A DNA stretch of 64,000 bases, from assembly GCF_000621205.1 (NCBI RefSeq), contig NZ_JHYY01000030.1:38971-102970 (forward strand), in the 5' to 3' direction. Below are positions 49,929 to 60,077 of this stretch, in pieces. A program made the translations under genes and the position numbers. Origin of the DNA: Halotalea alkalilenta DSM 17697 (lineage in GTDB: Bacteria > Pseudomonadota > Gammaproteobacteria > Pseudomonadales > Halomonadaceae). How positions within the stretch are numbered: position 1 is the stretch's first letter; the number at the start of each line of letters is the position of its first letter. Under the pieces are notes generated by a model, which did no database searches, was not told the origin of the DNA, and saw nothing but the letters and a program-made list of their open reading frames with translations.

Positions 49929-51338
49929 TCAGATCAGCCCTTCGACCCGATTGAGGCCGTTGAGCGCGGCGGTACGATAGGCTTCGGCCATGGTCGGGTA
50001 ATTGAAGGTCGTGTTGACGAAGTAGTCGATGGTATTGGCCCCGACGGGCTGGTTCATGATCGCCTGGCCGATGTGGACGATCTCCGATGCCTGGTCGCCG
50101 AAGCAGTGAATACCGAGAATCTCGTGGCTCTCGGGATCGAACAGCAGTTTGAGCATGCCGACGGTATCGCCGGTGATCTGCGCTCGCGCGGTTTCCTTGA
50201 ACATCGCGACACCCACCTCGTAGGGCCTGCGCTGGTCGGTCAGTTCGCGCTCGGTGTGGCCGAGCGAGCTGATCTCGGGGATGGTGTAGATGCCGGTCGG
50301 AATATCGTCGACCAGCTTGAACTGCGGGCTCTCGAGCAGATCGGCGGAGGCCGAGCGACCCTGCCCGTAGGCCGCGCTGGCGAGACTGGGCCAGCCGATC
50401 ACGTCACCGGCGGCGTAGATGTGCTCGATCTCGGTGCGGTAGTGGTCGTCGACCGAGAGCTGGCCGCGCGAGTTGGGCTTGAGCCCGATCGCATCGAGGC
50501 CCAGATCGTCCGTATTGCCGGTACGACCGTTGGCCCACATCAGCGCATCGGCGCGCAGCCGCTTGCCGGAACGCAGGTAGAGCACCACGCCACGGTCGTC
50601 GGTCTCGATCCGCTCGTACTCCTCCTTGTGGCGAACCAGCACGCCGTGGCTGCTGGGCAGATGGTAGGAGAGCGCATCGCTGATCTCGTCATCGAGAAAC
50701 GACAGCAGCCGATCGCGGTTGTCGATCAGTTCGACCCGGACCCCGAGCCCGGAGAAGATCGACGCATACTCGCAGCCGATCACGCCAGCGCCGTAGATGA
50801 TCAGGCTTCGCGGGGTGTGCTCGAGGGTGAGGATCTTGTCCGCGCAGTAGATCCGCGGATGGTCGAAGTCGATGTCCGCGGGCCGGTAGGGTCGTGAGCC
50901 GGTGGCGATCACCGCACTGGCGAACTTGAGCGTAACGCTGCCCTCCTCGTCATGCGGGTCGATCACCAGGGTGTTGGCATCCTTGAAGCGGGCGTGGCCA
51001 CAATGCACGTCGATCCGGTTGCGGGCATAGAACTGGGTACGCATCTCGACCTGCTCCTCGATCACCCGGCGCGAGCTTTCGAGCACCTTGGGCACCGGGA
51101 AGACCCGCGGCTCGCCGACCTCGCGAAACAATCGCCCGGTGTTGAAGTCGACGATCTGCTTCACCGCGTGGCGCAGCGTCTTGGAGGGAATCGTGCCGTT
51201 ATGGGTGCAATTGCCCCCGACCACCGGACGACGCTCGACCACCGCGACCCGCTTGCCGTGCTTGGCGGCGTTGAGCGCCGCACTCTCCCCGGCGGGCCCG
51301 GTCCCGATCACCACCACGTCGTAGCTGAATACTGTCAT
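49929..51338 (-). CDS. sthA: Soluble pyridine nucleotide transhydrogenase
   Basis: FAD enzyme that exchanges reducing equivalents between NADPH and NAD. About 469 residues: FAD fold [20 protein letters not shown] at the N-terminus, NAD fold [20 protein letters not shown] near residue 180, and [20 protein letters not shown] near 310. In [16 protein letters not shown] the second redox Cys of lipoamide dehydrogenases is Thr, the mark of this enzyme. The ATG of MTVFSYDVV has GAGG 6 bases upstream. Confidence 0.94.
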   Translation of the reverse strand: MTVFSYDVVVIGTGPAGESAALNAAKHGKRVAVVERRPVVGGNCTHNGTIPSKTLRHAVKQIVDFNTGRLFREVGEPRVFPVPKVLESSRRVIEEQVEMRTQFYARNRIDVHCGHARFKDANTLVIDPHDEEGSVTLKFASAVIATGSRPYRPADIDFDHPRIYCADKILTLEHTPRSLIIYGAGVIGCEYASIFSGLGVRVELIDNRDRLLSFLDDEISDALSYHLPSSHGVLVRHKEEYERIETDDRGVVLYLRSGKRLRADALMWANGRTGNTDDLGLDAIGLKPNSRGQLSVDDHYRTEIEHIYAAGDVIGWPSLASAAYGQGRSASADLLESPQFKLVDDIPTGIYTIPEISSLGHTERELTDQRRPYEVGVAMFKETARAQITGDTVGMLKLLFDPESHEILGIHCFGDQASEIVHIGQAIMNQPVGANTIDYFVNTTFNYPTMAEAYRTAALNGLNRVEGLI

Positions 51339-51378
51339 CTCACGCCTCGCTGTTGGTCGCTTGAGAGTGCTGAGCGCA

Positions 51379-52293
51379 TCAGTGCATCGTTGGCTGCTCG
51401 ACTTCGATTCGATCGAACGCGCTGCTGACCCGGACTCGCCCCGCTTCATTCACGCTGCGCACGGCCCAGCCATGCCGCTGCGCCAGTGCGAAGGCGGATT
51501 GCGCATCGAGGGCCGCGAGGATATCGGCGGTGAGCCGGGCGGCCTGTGCTCGCTGTGCGACCACCAGCCACTGCGTGCCGTCCGCGCCCTGGGCCCAGGC
51601 CACCGCCGCCTGGTCGAGCGAGAGCAAGTCGGCCCCGTCGAGCGCGAATGGCCACGGGCCGCCGCGTACCCGCACGGTGCCCTGCACTTCGATCCGGTAG
51701 CGCTCCACGCCTGCGCCGTCGAGCGCATCGGCGAGCGCATCGGCGCCAATCCCACCGATCAACCGTTCGACCGCCAGGCGAGCCGGGGCGAAAGGCAGCG
51801 CTCGATCATCGAACGATAGCAGGGCACTTGGGCCTGGGGGATGCCAAACGAAGCGATCGACCCACTCGAGCGCTGGCGACTGCGGCTGCCACCATGCGCT
51901 CAGCGGGGTAGGCGACAAGGCGGCGTAAGCGCCACCGCTCAGCTCCCTGGCAGCGTAGAGCGCGCCGATCACGCCCGCCAAGCCGGCACTGATCGGTACC
52001 GCCTCGCCGAACGGAGCGCGAGCCAAGTGGCTCACCTCGCTATCGGTGCGCTTAGGCGAGAAGCGCTCGTCGACCTCCTCGAGTCGCGCACCGATCAAAT
52101 GCTTGAGCCGCTCGGCCTGCTCCGGCGTGTAGCGGCCGGGAATCACTAGCCGATAGCCGCCGCCGTCGGAGACCCCGCTGAACCTCAGCCCAGGCTCGCT
52201 GTTGGACGCAGGCCACAGCATCGCCACCAACAGCGCGATCACGCCGAGCAGCGTGATCATGGCAAGCAGGATCAACGCCCGCGCAGCCCTCAT
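51379..52293 (-). CDS. Divergent ApbE-like (FAD:protein FMN transferase family) protein
   Basis: About 304 residues with an N-terminal membrane anchor ([20 protein letters not shown]). [20 protein letters not shown] and [18 protein letters not shown] match the ApbE N-terminal half (DSE and GAF/Y-PTxxPL motifs). The central family motif with a conserved GGxxKG and the NxGG that follows cannot be found; the region reads [20 protein letters not shown] and [27 protein letters not shown] replaces the C-terminal AD-x-ATA stretch. It may have lost transferase activity or changed role. I choose the ATG of MRAARAL, with GAGGT upstream; an ATG four codons earlier is possible. Confidence 0.65.
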   Translation of the reverse strand: MRAARALILLAMITLLGVIALLVAMLWPASNSEPGLRFSGVSDGGGYRLVIPGRYTPEQAERLKHLIGARLEEVDERFSPKRTDSEVSHLARAPFGEAVPISAGLAGVIGALYAARELSGGAYAALSPTPLSAWWQPQSPALEWVDRFVWHPPGPSALLSFDDRALPFAPARLAVERLIGGIGADALADALDGAGVERYRIEVQGTVRVRGGPWPFALDGADLLSLDQAAVAWAQGADGTQWLVVAQRAQAARLTADILAALDAQSAFALAQRHGWAVRSVNEAGRVRVSSAFDRIEVEQPTMH

Positions 52294-52545
52294 CGGATAC
52301 CTCATCGATCGTCCCGCCTCCACCCGCGAGCGCTCGCGCAAGCGAGCTCCGGGCCACAGCCTGCCGTCAGCGGCGCCAGCTTGTCCAGCGTCGGCGAGCG
52401 CGGGGGAGTACATTTACCCTTGCCGGCGGTATAGTGTCTTGCCGTCCGCGGGCGCGCCCGCCAGGCGCCCCGTCCGCTCGCCTTTGCGCCGCCATCGCGG
52501 CGCGGGCTGACACCCACGAGAAAAAAGGCCGTCTCGACAACGTCC

Positions 52546-55500
52546 ATGCCCGACTCTTCATCCGCTCTCGTATCGCCCCTGACGCCTCCCCCGCCCCGCA
52601 ACGCGAGGGAGACCCGCTTCTGGCAGCTTCCCGATGGCGCCGCGGACGCGCTGGCCCTTGCACGCCTCGCCGCCGAGGAGAAAACGCCGCTGCTGGTGAT
52701 CACCCAGGACACCGCAGCCGCCCAGCGCCTGGAGGCAGCGATAGGTTTCTTCGCCAGCCCGGAACAGACGATCCTCTCCTTTCCGGACTGGGAAACGCTG
52801 CCCTACGACAGCTTCTCGCCCCATCGGGACATCGTCTCGATGCGGCTGCGCACGCTGAGGAACCTGCATCGCGGCGACGCATCGATCGTACTGGTGCCGG
52901 TCAATACCCTGATGCAACGACTGCCACCGCCGGACTACGTGGCGGTGCAGGCGATGCGCCTGGCGGTGGGCGATCGCTTCGAACGCGAGCGGTTTCGCGA
53001 ACAGCTCAGCCGTAGCGGCTATCGCGCGGTGGAGACGGTGTTCGAGCCCGGCGAGTACGCCTTCCGCGGCGCGCTGATCGACCTCTACCCGGTCGGCTCG
53101 CGGGCACCGCTGCGCATCGATCTGTTCGACGACGAGGTCGATACCCTTCGCACCTTCGACCCCGAGAGCCAGCGTTCGCTCGACAAGATCGAGGAGATCG
53201 AGCTGCTGCCGGCACACGAGTATCCGCTCACCCCGGAGGCGATCGCCCGCTTCCGCGAAGGCTTCGAGACCCTGTTCGACATCGACCCACGCCGCTCGCC
53301 GCTGTACGTCGACGCCCTGGCGGGCATCCCCTCGCCCGGGCTCGAGCAGTACCTGCCGCTGTTCTTCGAGCGGACCTCGAGTTTGTTCGAGCACTTCGGT
53401 GACGGGCTGCGCCTCGCCCTCGCCCCCGGCGTGTTCGAGGCCGCCGAGCACCACTGGTACTCGATCGTGTCGCGGTTCGACAACCTCGGCGTCGACCCGA
53501 CCAGGCCCTTGCTGCCGCCGCACCGCGCGTTCATCCCGGTCGAGGCGCTGTTCGCCGAGATCAAGCGCCACCCGAGGGTGCAGCTCGAGCGCGAAGCGCA
53601 TCCTCACGCGGTGGCGTTCGCCACCGGGCCGATCCCGCAGGTGGCGATCGACGCGCGCAGCGCCAAGCCGCTGCGCGCGTTGGAAGGCTTCCTGCAGACC
53701 AGCCTCGACGCCGGAGAGCGCATCCTGTTCGTCGCCGAGACTCGCGGCCGCCAGGAGTCGCTCGAGGAGACCCTCGCGCCGCTGCGGCTGCGCCTCGCCG
53801 AGGCCGAGAGCTGGCAGGCGTTCCTCGACGCCGACCAGCCGGTGATGATCACCTTCGGCGCCATCGAGAGCGGCGTGCGCCTCGAGCACGAGCGGGTGGC
53901 GATCGTCACCGAGAACGAGCTGTTCGGCGATATCGTCCGCCAGCGCCGCCGGCAGCAGGTCCGCGCCACCGACGACGACGAATTGATGATCCGTCATCTC
54001 TCCGAGCTGCGCGCCGGCTCGCCGGTGGTCCATCGCGCCCATGGGGTCGGGCGCTATCTCGGGCTCGAGCGGATCGAGGCCGGCGGCCAGCAGGCCGAGT
54101 TCCTCGCCCTCGAGTACGCCGACGGCGCCAAGCTCTACGTGCCGATCGACGCGCTCGATCAGATCTCCCGCTACAACGGCGCGAGCGACGAGCACGCGCC
54201 GCTCAACAAGCTCGGCAGCGACCAGTGGGAAAAAGCGCGCAAGCGCGCCGCGGAGAAGATCCGCGATACCGCCGCCGAACTGCTCGACGTCTATGCCCGG
54301 CGTGAGGCCCGCGAAGGTTTCGCCTGCCAGCCACCTGACGAACAGTACCAGCGCTTCACCGCCACTTTCCCGTTCGAGGAGACGCCCGACCAACGAGTCG
54401 CGATCCAAGCGGTGATCGAGGACATGACCTCGCCACGGCCGATGGATCGGGTGATCTGCGGAGACGTGGGCTTCGGCAAGACCGAGGTCGCGATGCGCGC
54501 CGCCTTCCTCGCGGTCAACTCCGGCCGTCAGGTCGCGGTGCTGGTGCCGACCACCCTGCTGGCGCAGCAGCACTTCGAGAACTTCCGCGACCGCTTCGCC
54601 GAGACCGCGATCTCGATCGAGCTGCTGTCGCGCTTCAACAGCGGCAAGGCCCACGACAAAGCGATCGAGCGGCTGCGCGAAGGCCAGGCCGACATCGTCA
54701 TCGGCACCCACAAGCTGCTCGGGCGCAACGTCGAGTTCGCCAACCTCGGCCTGGTGATCATCGACGAAGAGCACCGCTTCGGGGTCAGCCAGAAGGAACG
54801 GCTGAAGGCGATGCGCGCCGAGGTCGACGTGCTCACCATGACCGCCACGCCGATTCCGCGCACGCTGTCGATGGCGATGAGCGGCATGCGCGACCTGTCG
54901 ATCATCAGCACCCCGCCGGCGCGCAGGCTGTCGGTCAAGACCTTCGTCCAGCAGCGCGACGAGTCGGTGCTCAAGGAGGCGATCCTGCGCGAGATCCTGC
55001 GCGGCGGCCAGGTCTACTACCTGCACAACGAGGTCAAGACCATCGAGGCCACCGCCGAGAAGCTGCGCGAGCTGGTACCCGACGCACGGGTCGGCATCGC
55101 CCACGGCCAGCTCGCCGAGCGCGCGCTGGAGCGGGTGATGAGCGACTTCTACCACAAGCGCTTCAACGTACTGGTCTGCTCCACCATCATCGAGACCGGC
55201 ATCGACGTGCCGAGCGCCAACACCATCGTGATCGAGCGCGCCGACAAATTCGGCCTCGCCCAGCTGCATCAGCTGCGCGGCAGGGTCGGTCGCTCCCACC
55301 ACCAGGCCTATGCCTACCTGCTCACCCCGCCGCCGCGCCAGATCACCAGCGACGCGACCAAGCGGCTCGAAGCGATCAGCCAGTCCGATGCGTTGGGGGC
55401 GGGCTTCAACCTCGCCAGTCACGATCTCGAGATCCGCGGCGCAGGCGAGCTGCTCGGCGAGGAGCAGAGCGGCCAGATCGAGACGATCGGCTACGGGCTC

Positions 55501-56031
55501 TACATGGAGATGCTCGACCGCGCGGTGAAAGCGATCCGCGCCGGCAAGACGCCGAACCTCGATGCGCCGATCACCCAGGGCGTCGAGATCAACCTCGGCG
55601 TCGCAGCGCTGATTCCCGACGACTATCTTCCCGACGTGCAGCAGCGCCTGGTGATGTACAAGCGGATCAGTAACGCACGCCTCGATGCGGAGCTGCGCGA
55701 ACTGCAGGTCGAGATGATCGACCGCTTCGGCATTCTCCCCGAGCCGGTCAAGCACCTGTTCCGCCAGGCGCGGCTCAAGCCGCTCGCCGAGCGTCTCGGC
55801 GTTGCGCGCATCGAGGCCGGACCCGAGCGTGGCCGGCTGATCTTCGGCGACCGTCCGAGTGTCGACCCGATGGCCCTGGTCACCCTGATCCAGCGCGAAC
55901 CCGAGCGCTATCGCCTCGACGGCGCCCAGACCCTGCGCATCCAGGCGCAGATGGAGGACGTCGAGCAGCGCTTCAAGCAGATCGAGGCACTGCTCGAACG
56001 ACTCGACCGCAGCCGGGTCGAAGCCGCCTGA
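52546..56031 (+). CDS. mfd: Transcription-repair coupling factor
   Basis: Removes RNA polymerase stalled at DNA damage and recruits UvrA. 1161 residues, the usual length. The UvrB-like N-terminus includes FPDWETLPYDSFSPH. The RNA polymerase-interacting domain (about 490-560) includes VVHRAHGVGRYLGLERIE. The RecG-like motor has Walker A CGDVGFGKTEVAMRAAFLA near residue 640, the DEEH box VIIDEEHRFGV, TATPIPRTLSMAMSGMRDL and QLRGRVGRSHHQAYAYLL. The TRCF C-terminal domain closes it. No strong Shine-Dalgarno is seen before the ATG. Confidence 0.95.
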   Translation: MPDSSSALVSPLTPPPPRNARETRFWQLPDGAADALALARLAAEEKTPLLVITQDTAAAQRLEAAIGFFASPEQTILSFPDWETLPYDSFSPHRDIVSMRLRTLRNLHRGDASIVLVPVNTLMQRLPPPDYVAVQAMRLAVGDRFERERFREQLSRSGYRAVETVFEPGEYAFRGALIDLYPVGSRAPLRIDLFDDEVDTLRTFDPESQRSLDKIEEIELLPAHEYPLTPEAIARFREGFETLFDIDPRRSPLYVDALAGIPSPGLEQYLPLFFERTSSLFEHFGDGLRLALAPGVFEAAEHHWYSIVSRFDNLGVDPTRPLLPPHRAFIPVEALFAEIKRHPRVQLEREAHPHAVAFATGPIPQVAIDARSAKPLRALEGFLQTSLDAGERILFVAETRGRQESLEETLAPLRLRLAEAESWQAFLDADQPVMITFGAIESGVRLEHERVAIVTENELFGDIVRQRRRQQVRATDDDELMIRHLSELRAGSPVVHRAHGVGRYLGLERIEAGGQQAEFLALEYADGAKLYVPIDALDQISRYNGASDEHAPLNKLGSDQWEKARKRAAEKIRDTAAELLDVYARREAREGFACQPPDEQYQRFTATFPFEETPDQRVAIQAVIEDMTSPRPMDRVICGDVGFGKTEVAMRAAFLAVNSGRQVAVLVPTTLLAQQHFENFRDRFAETAISIELLSRFNSGKAHDKAIERLREGQADIVIGTHKLLGRNVEFANLGLVIIDEEHRFGVSQKERLKAMRAEVDVLTMTATPIPRTLSMAMSGMRDLSIISTPPARRLSVKTFVQQRDESVLKEAILREILRGGQVYYLHNEVKTIEATAEKLRELVPDARVGIAHGQLAERALERVMSDFYHKRFNVLVCSTIIETGIDVPSANTIVIERADKFGLAQLHQLRGRVGRSHHQAYAYLLTPPPRQITSDATKRLEAISQSDALGAGFNLASHDLEIRGAGELLGEEQSGQIETIGYGLYMEMLDRAVKAIRAGKTPNLDAPITQGVEINLGVAALIPDDYLPDVQQRLVMYKRISNARLDAELRELQVEMIDRFGILPEPVKHLFRQARLKPLAERLGVARIEAGPERGRLIFGDRPSVDPMALVTLIQREPERYRLDGAQTLRIQAQMEDVEQRFKQIEALLERLDRSRVEAA

Positions 56032-56049
56032 ACGGCCGACGCGCAGTGC

Positions 56050-56073
56050 AAAAAGGGCGCCCCAGGGCGCCCT
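56050..56073 (-). terminator. Bidirectional terminator between mfd and acvB
   Basis: AGGGCGCC (56054-56061) and GGCGCCCT (56066-56073) form an 8-bp stem. On the minus strand it is followed by a short run of T (56053-56050), fitting a terminator for the mprF-acvB operon; mfd ends just before it on the other strand. Confidence 0.75.
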
Positions 56074-56092
56074 GCTCGACGACAAGCCCCGG

Positions 56093-57412
56093 CTACTGAG
56101 CGCGGCGCTTGTCGATCGCGGCGATCATCACCTGGGCAAGGCGGTCGTAGTCCTGGTCAAAGTGATGCCCTCCCGGCAGGCCGATCTTCTCGCCCACCGC
56201 GCCAGGCTGGTTGCAGCCGCTTTCGTCCGCTTCCTCCTCGCCGAAGATGCAGGCGATCTTGTCCGGCGCGATCCTTGAGAGCTCCGGGCCGGTTCTGGTT
56301 TCGCTGCCCTTGGCACCGAGCCAGCCCTCGACCGCGATCTCGAAGTCGGCGGTGTCGGAGAAAGCGATCAGGATGAGCGACGAGACCGCCGCCTGGTCCT
56401 CGGCGGAGAGCCGGTTGTAGAGCGCCGGCATGATGTCGGCGCCGAACGAGTAGCCGGCGAGCACGAAGTGCCGCGCGCCCCACTTCTCCCGATAGCGCTG
56501 CATCAGTTCGGCGAGATCCGCCGCGCTCTGCTCGGGGCTCCTGTGCTGCCAGAACAGCTTCAGCGTATCGACGCCCACTACCGGGTAGCCGTGGGCGGCG
56601 AGGTACTCGCCGGTGACCTTGTCGAGGTCGCGCCAGCCGCCGTCTCCCGAATAGTAGAGCGTCACCGTGTCGGCACGCGCGCCGCTGCCGCCCTCGACCT
56701 GGGCGGGAGGCAGCTCGATCACCGGCAGGTCCGCCCGCGCACCGATCAGCATCGCCTGCAGCTGCTCAGCGGCCAGGGTCGGGAGATCGGCGGCGTAGTC
56801 GCCGATGGTGGTGCGTACCTGGGTATGCTCGAGACCGCGCACGAACAGCCCCGTGGCATCCTCGACGCCATTGTTCCAGACGATGTTCCACACCCCGTGG
56901 GGCGCCTGAGCCGGCAGCGGCTCCGGGCAATCGCCATGCTCGACGTCGAGTCCGACGGAGAGCGCGCGGGATGAGTCGCTGCGCTGCTCTGCGAGCCAGC
57001 GGTAGGCGAAGGTCGCCGCGGGGCCGATCCCGACCACCACCGTCGGCTCGCCGCCCAGCGCTTCGCTGGCCTGAGCGAAGCGCCGGCGCTGGTCGGCGCA
57101 GCTGCCATCGGGTATCAGCTCGAACTCGACCAAGCTGGCATCGGTGCGCTCGGCCAGACTTTCGAGCCGCGCAGGATCGAGCCGCTCGCGCGCGGTGGCG
57201 GCGACCACGACCCTCGCAGTGGCCTCACCAGGGGGGTTCGCCACTACCAGCCGCGCACCATCCTCCAGCGTGCGGACCTCGACACTGGCCTGGGGCGGCG
57301 GACGCTCGAGCCACCAATAGCCCACCGCCCCCATCGCCACCGCCAATGCCGCCAGTCCCCATAGCCCCCGGACCAGCACTGTGCGGCGGCCAATTCGTCG
57401 TGCTCTACTCAT
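56093..57412 (-). CDS. acvB: AcvB/VirJ-family periplasmic hydrolase
   Basis: 439 residues with an N-terminal membrane anchor (LWGLAALAVAMGAVGYWWL). The C-terminal VirJ-type alpha/beta hydrolase domain starts VTLYYSGDGGWRDLDKVTG near residue 250. It has the nucleophile elbow LAGYSFGADIMPALYN, with Ser near 325, and the final His in LPGGHHFDQDYDRLA. In Agrobacterium AcvB hydrolyses lysyl-phosphatidylglycerol made by LpiA, an MprF homologue. Here the gene lies 1 base after an mprF gene. That pairing and the intact catalytic residues support the same role. Confidence 0.85.
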   Translation of the reverse strand: MSRARRIGRRTVLVRGLWGLAALAVAMGAVGYWWLERPPPQASVEVRTLEDGARLVVANPPGEATARVVVAATARERLDPARLESLAERTDASLVEFELIPDGSCADQRRRFAQASEALGGEPTVVVGIGPAATFAYRWLAEQRSDSSRALSVGLDVEHGDCPEPLPAQAPHGVWNIVWNNGVEDATGLFVRGLEHTQVRTTIGDYAADLPTLAAEQLQAMLIGARADLPVIELPPAQVEGGSGARADTVTLYYSGDGGWRDLDKVTGEYLAAHGYPVVGVDTLKLFWQHRSPEQSAADLAELMQRYREKWGARHFVLAGYSFGADIMPALYNRLSAEDQAAVSSLILIAFSDTADFEIAVEGWLGAKGSETRTGPELSRIAPDKIACIFGEEEADESGCNQPGAVGEKIGLPGGHHFDQDYDRLAQVMIAAIDKRRAQ

Positions 57413-57413
57413 C

Positions 57414-60077
57414 TCAACGCTTCACCAGTCCAGTGAAGCCGCCGGCGATCAACGCGGCGGTATCGGTCAGCGCCACCAACGGGTCCAGACCCGCCGGCAC
57501 CGCCATGTAGCGAGGCTCCCAGTGCGGGTCGAACTTGTCCTTGAACCGCTTGAGCCCCTGGAAATTGTAGAACTGCTCGCCGCGTCGGAAGATCATCGCA
57601 CCGAGGCGCTGGGTCATCGGTGCGCCACGGCGAGGCTGCAACCCGGCCAGCGGCACCATCCCGAGGCTGAAGTGGCGCATCCCCTGGGCCTTGCAGCGCA
57701 GGATCAGGCCGATCATCAAAAACTCCATGGTCGACTTCGGCGCCTCGGGCAGCGAACGCATCAGATCGATGCTCGCGGTCTCGCCACGTTCGGTCTCGAG
57801 CAGGTTGGCGAAGGCGACGATGCGGCCGTCGTGGCGGATCACCGCGATGCGGAAATGGCGCAGGTAGTCGGGGTCGAAGCAGCCCAGCGAAAAGCCCTTC
57901 TCGCGCACCCGCCGGGTCTCGAGCCAGGCCGCTGAAATCGGCGCTAGCTGATCGAGCGGTGCTTCGCCGGCCTCGAACACCTCGAGCGCGAGCCCATCTC
58001 GCTGAGCACGGTTCCAGGTATAGCGCAGGTCCTTCTTCTGCTTGGCATCGAGATCGAACCCATCGAGATCGACCAGCGCCTCCTCGCCGAGCTTGACCGC
58101 GGTCAGCCCGATGTCCATGTAGTAAGGCAGGTTCTCCGCCCGGACCTGGTAGAACACCGGACGCGAGCCGTGCTCGTCGCATAGATCGCGGAAGGTCCAG
58201 ATCAGCCCGGCGCGATCGAGGGGCTCGCCGATCGGGTCGAACAGCGCGACCATGCTGCGCCCGCGGCGGCTGTACATCAAAAACGCGCTGCGCGCGTCGT
58301 TGAACATCAGCGCCTTGTCGCCGCTCATCACCAGCCCGCCCTCGGGCTGGGAGGAGCGCTTGACGATCGCCAGCGCCTCCTCCAGCTCGTCCTTGGTCGG
58401 CATGCTCAATGCCTGAGGGTGCGGACGCATCAGCCAGCCCAGCGCGATCACCCCGAGCAGCACGCTGCTGCCGAGCACCGCGCGCAGCGCCCGCGGCACC
58501 TCGGCATCCAGGGCGAACTGCCACCACAGCTCGTTGCGGTAGGGCACGTCCTGGTAGACGAAGAACATCAGCCACACCGAGGCAAGCACCACGCAAAAGC
58601 TCGCGGCGAGGTAGCGCGCTGAGATCGGCAGCGCCAGGAGCCGACTGCGACGATAGAAAGCGTCGCGAAACACCACCAGCAGCAGCGCAGTGCCCATCGT
58701 CACCGCCGCCTCGGCGAAGGCCAGCCCTTTGAGCAGCGACAGCACGCTGGAGATCAAAAGCAGCGCCAGCGTCAGTGCCCAGGCGGCCGAGAGCCGTCGA
58801 CGCAGCCCGCGCGCCAGCAGCAGGCAGAGCACCCCGATCAAACTGGCGGCGAAGTGCGAAGCGTCGATCAGTCGATGCGGCAGGAAGAAGCCGAGCGTCT
58901 CGAGCCGCGAGCCGAATTCCGGCGTGACCCCCGAGAACAGCAGCACCACGCCTGAGAAGAACACCAGCAGCGAAAGCACCGGTGCCGCCAGCCCCGAGGC
59001 CGTGCGCATGGTCGAGCGTGCCGGCAGGTAGCGGCGCCCTTCGCTGAGCAGCAGGGTGAGACAGGCGAGGATCAGCGGGAGCAGTACGTAGATCGCCCGG
59101 TAGAGCAGCAGCGCCGCGGTCAGGGGCGCCGCGCCCACCTCGCTGGCGAAGGCCGCGAGGATGATCGCCTCGAACACCCCGATGCCACCGGGCACGTGGC
59201 TGAGCACGCCAGCGGCGAGCGCGAGCAGGTAGACCAGCAAGAAGGTGCTGAACGGCGGCGAGCTGGGCAGCAGCAGATAGAGCACGGTCGCGGCGAAGAT
59301 CACATCCAGCAGGGTGATCACCAGCTGCAGCAGCGAGAGCCTGATCCCGGGTAGCCGCCATGACCATGGTCCTAAACGGAACAAGCGCGAATCCGGCGTC
59401 GGCCGCTCCGGCAGGCGCTGCCACCAGAGGATCGCGATCACCAACGCATAGAGCGCGAACACCCCAGAGGCTATCGCCACCACCATCGGCGTCGGCAGCC
59501 GCAGCGCCCGCGAGGCCGCGTTGAGGTCGAGCAGCGCCGCGGCGGCCGCCAGCGGCGGCAAGGCGAAACCGAGCGCTAGGCTTACGAATACCGACATCCT
59601 CGCCACCTCGACGGTGCCGAGGCCATGGCGAAAGTAGAGCCGGCAGCGCACCGCGCCACCGGAGAGCATCGATAGCCCGATCGCATTGCCGATCGCCGAG
59701 GCGCAGGCACCGCCTGCGACCAACGCCGCGGGCGGCAGGCGCACCCCCGCATAGCGCGCCGCCGACCATTCGTAGCCGAGCAGCATCACGTAGCTGGCCG
59801 AGGCGGCGATCAGCGAAAGCAGCACGGCGCTGATCGGCACGCTGTAGATCGCACCTCTCAGGAGCTCGGGATTGACCTCTTCGAGCATGTGCCAGCAAAC
59901 CGCCAGCGCGACGACGAAGACCAGCAAAGTGAAGAATATTCCGATCGACTGCCGGTAGGCGGTGACTCGCTCGATCAGGCGCCATGGGAGGACCGAGTGG
60001 GCCCGTCTGGCGACAGGGGAAGATCCAGGAGCGTCCGCGGGTCGCGACGATCCATCACGCTCGATCTGATCAGTCAT
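57414..60077 (-). CDS. mprF: Lysylphosphatidylglycerol synthase/flippase MprF
   Basis: 887 residues. The N-terminal half is an integral membrane domain with about 12-14 helices (LLVFVVALAVCWHMLEEV near residue 35; FSTFLLVYLLALAAGVLSHVPGGIGVFEAII region, quoted in part as LSHVPGGIGVFEAI). The C-terminal cytoplasmic DUF2156 domain starts near residue 555; GGLVMSGDKALMFNDARSAF, MVALFDPIGEP and FLMIGLILRCKAQGMRHFSL are visible. It transfers lysine from tRNA to phosphatidylglycerol and flips the product, lowering surface negative charge. The upstream sigma-E-like promoter fits an envelope-defence role. Confidence 0.92.
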   Translation of the reverse strand: MTDQIERDGSSRPADAPGSSPVARRAHSVLPWRLIERVTAYRQSIGIFFTLLVFVVALAVCWHMLEEVNPELLRGAIYSVPISAVLLSLIAASASYVMLLGYEWSAARYAGVRLPPAALVAGGACASAIGNAIGLSMLSGGAVRCRLYFRHGLGTVEVARMSVFVSLALGFALPPLAAAAALLDLNAASRALRLPTPMVVAIASGVFALYALVIAILWWQRLPERPTPDSRLFRLGPWSWRLPGIRLSLLQLVITLLDVIFAATVLYLLLPSSPPFSTFLLVYLLALAAGVLSHVPGGIGVFEAIILAAFASEVGAAPLTAALLLYRAIYVLLPLILACLTLLLSEGRRYLPARSTMRTASGLAAPVLSLLVFFSGVVLLFSGVTPEFGSRLETLGFFLPHRLIDASHFAASLIGVLCLLLARGLRRRLSAAWALTLALLLISSVLSLLKGLAFAEAAVTMGTALLLVVFRDAFYRRSRLLALPISARYLAASFCVVLASVWLMFFVYQDVPYRNELWWQFALDAEVPRALRAVLGSSVLLGVIALGWLMRPHPQALSMPTKDELEEALAIVKRSSQPEGGLVMSGDKALMFNDARSAFLMYSRRGRSMVALFDPIGEPLDRAGLIWTFRDLCDEHGSRPVFYQVRAENLPYYMDIGLTAVKLGEEALVDLDGFDLDAKQKKDLRYTWNRAQRDGLALEVFEAGEAPLDQLAPISAAWLETRRVREKGFSLGCFDPDYLRHFRIAVIRHDGRIVAFANLLETERGETASIDLMRSLPEAPKSTMEFLMIGLILRCKAQGMRHFSLGMVPLAGLQPRRGAPMTQRLGAMIFRRGEQFYNFQGLKRFKDKFDPHWEPRYMAVPAGLDPLVALTDTAALIAGGFTGLVKR

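Noticed and set aside
52558..56085. An open frame of 1175 codons on the minus strand opposite mfd
   Set aside because: Its translation is rich in Ala, Asp, Gly, Leu, Arg and His with no domain, while the plus strand encodes a textbook Mfd. Long antisense frames are common in GC-rich coding DNA.
57409..59985. An 858-codon frame overlapping mprF in another frame on the same strand
   Set aside because: The mprF frame has membrane helices and the DUF2156 domain; the overlapping frame is Arg/Ala-rich shadow sequence.
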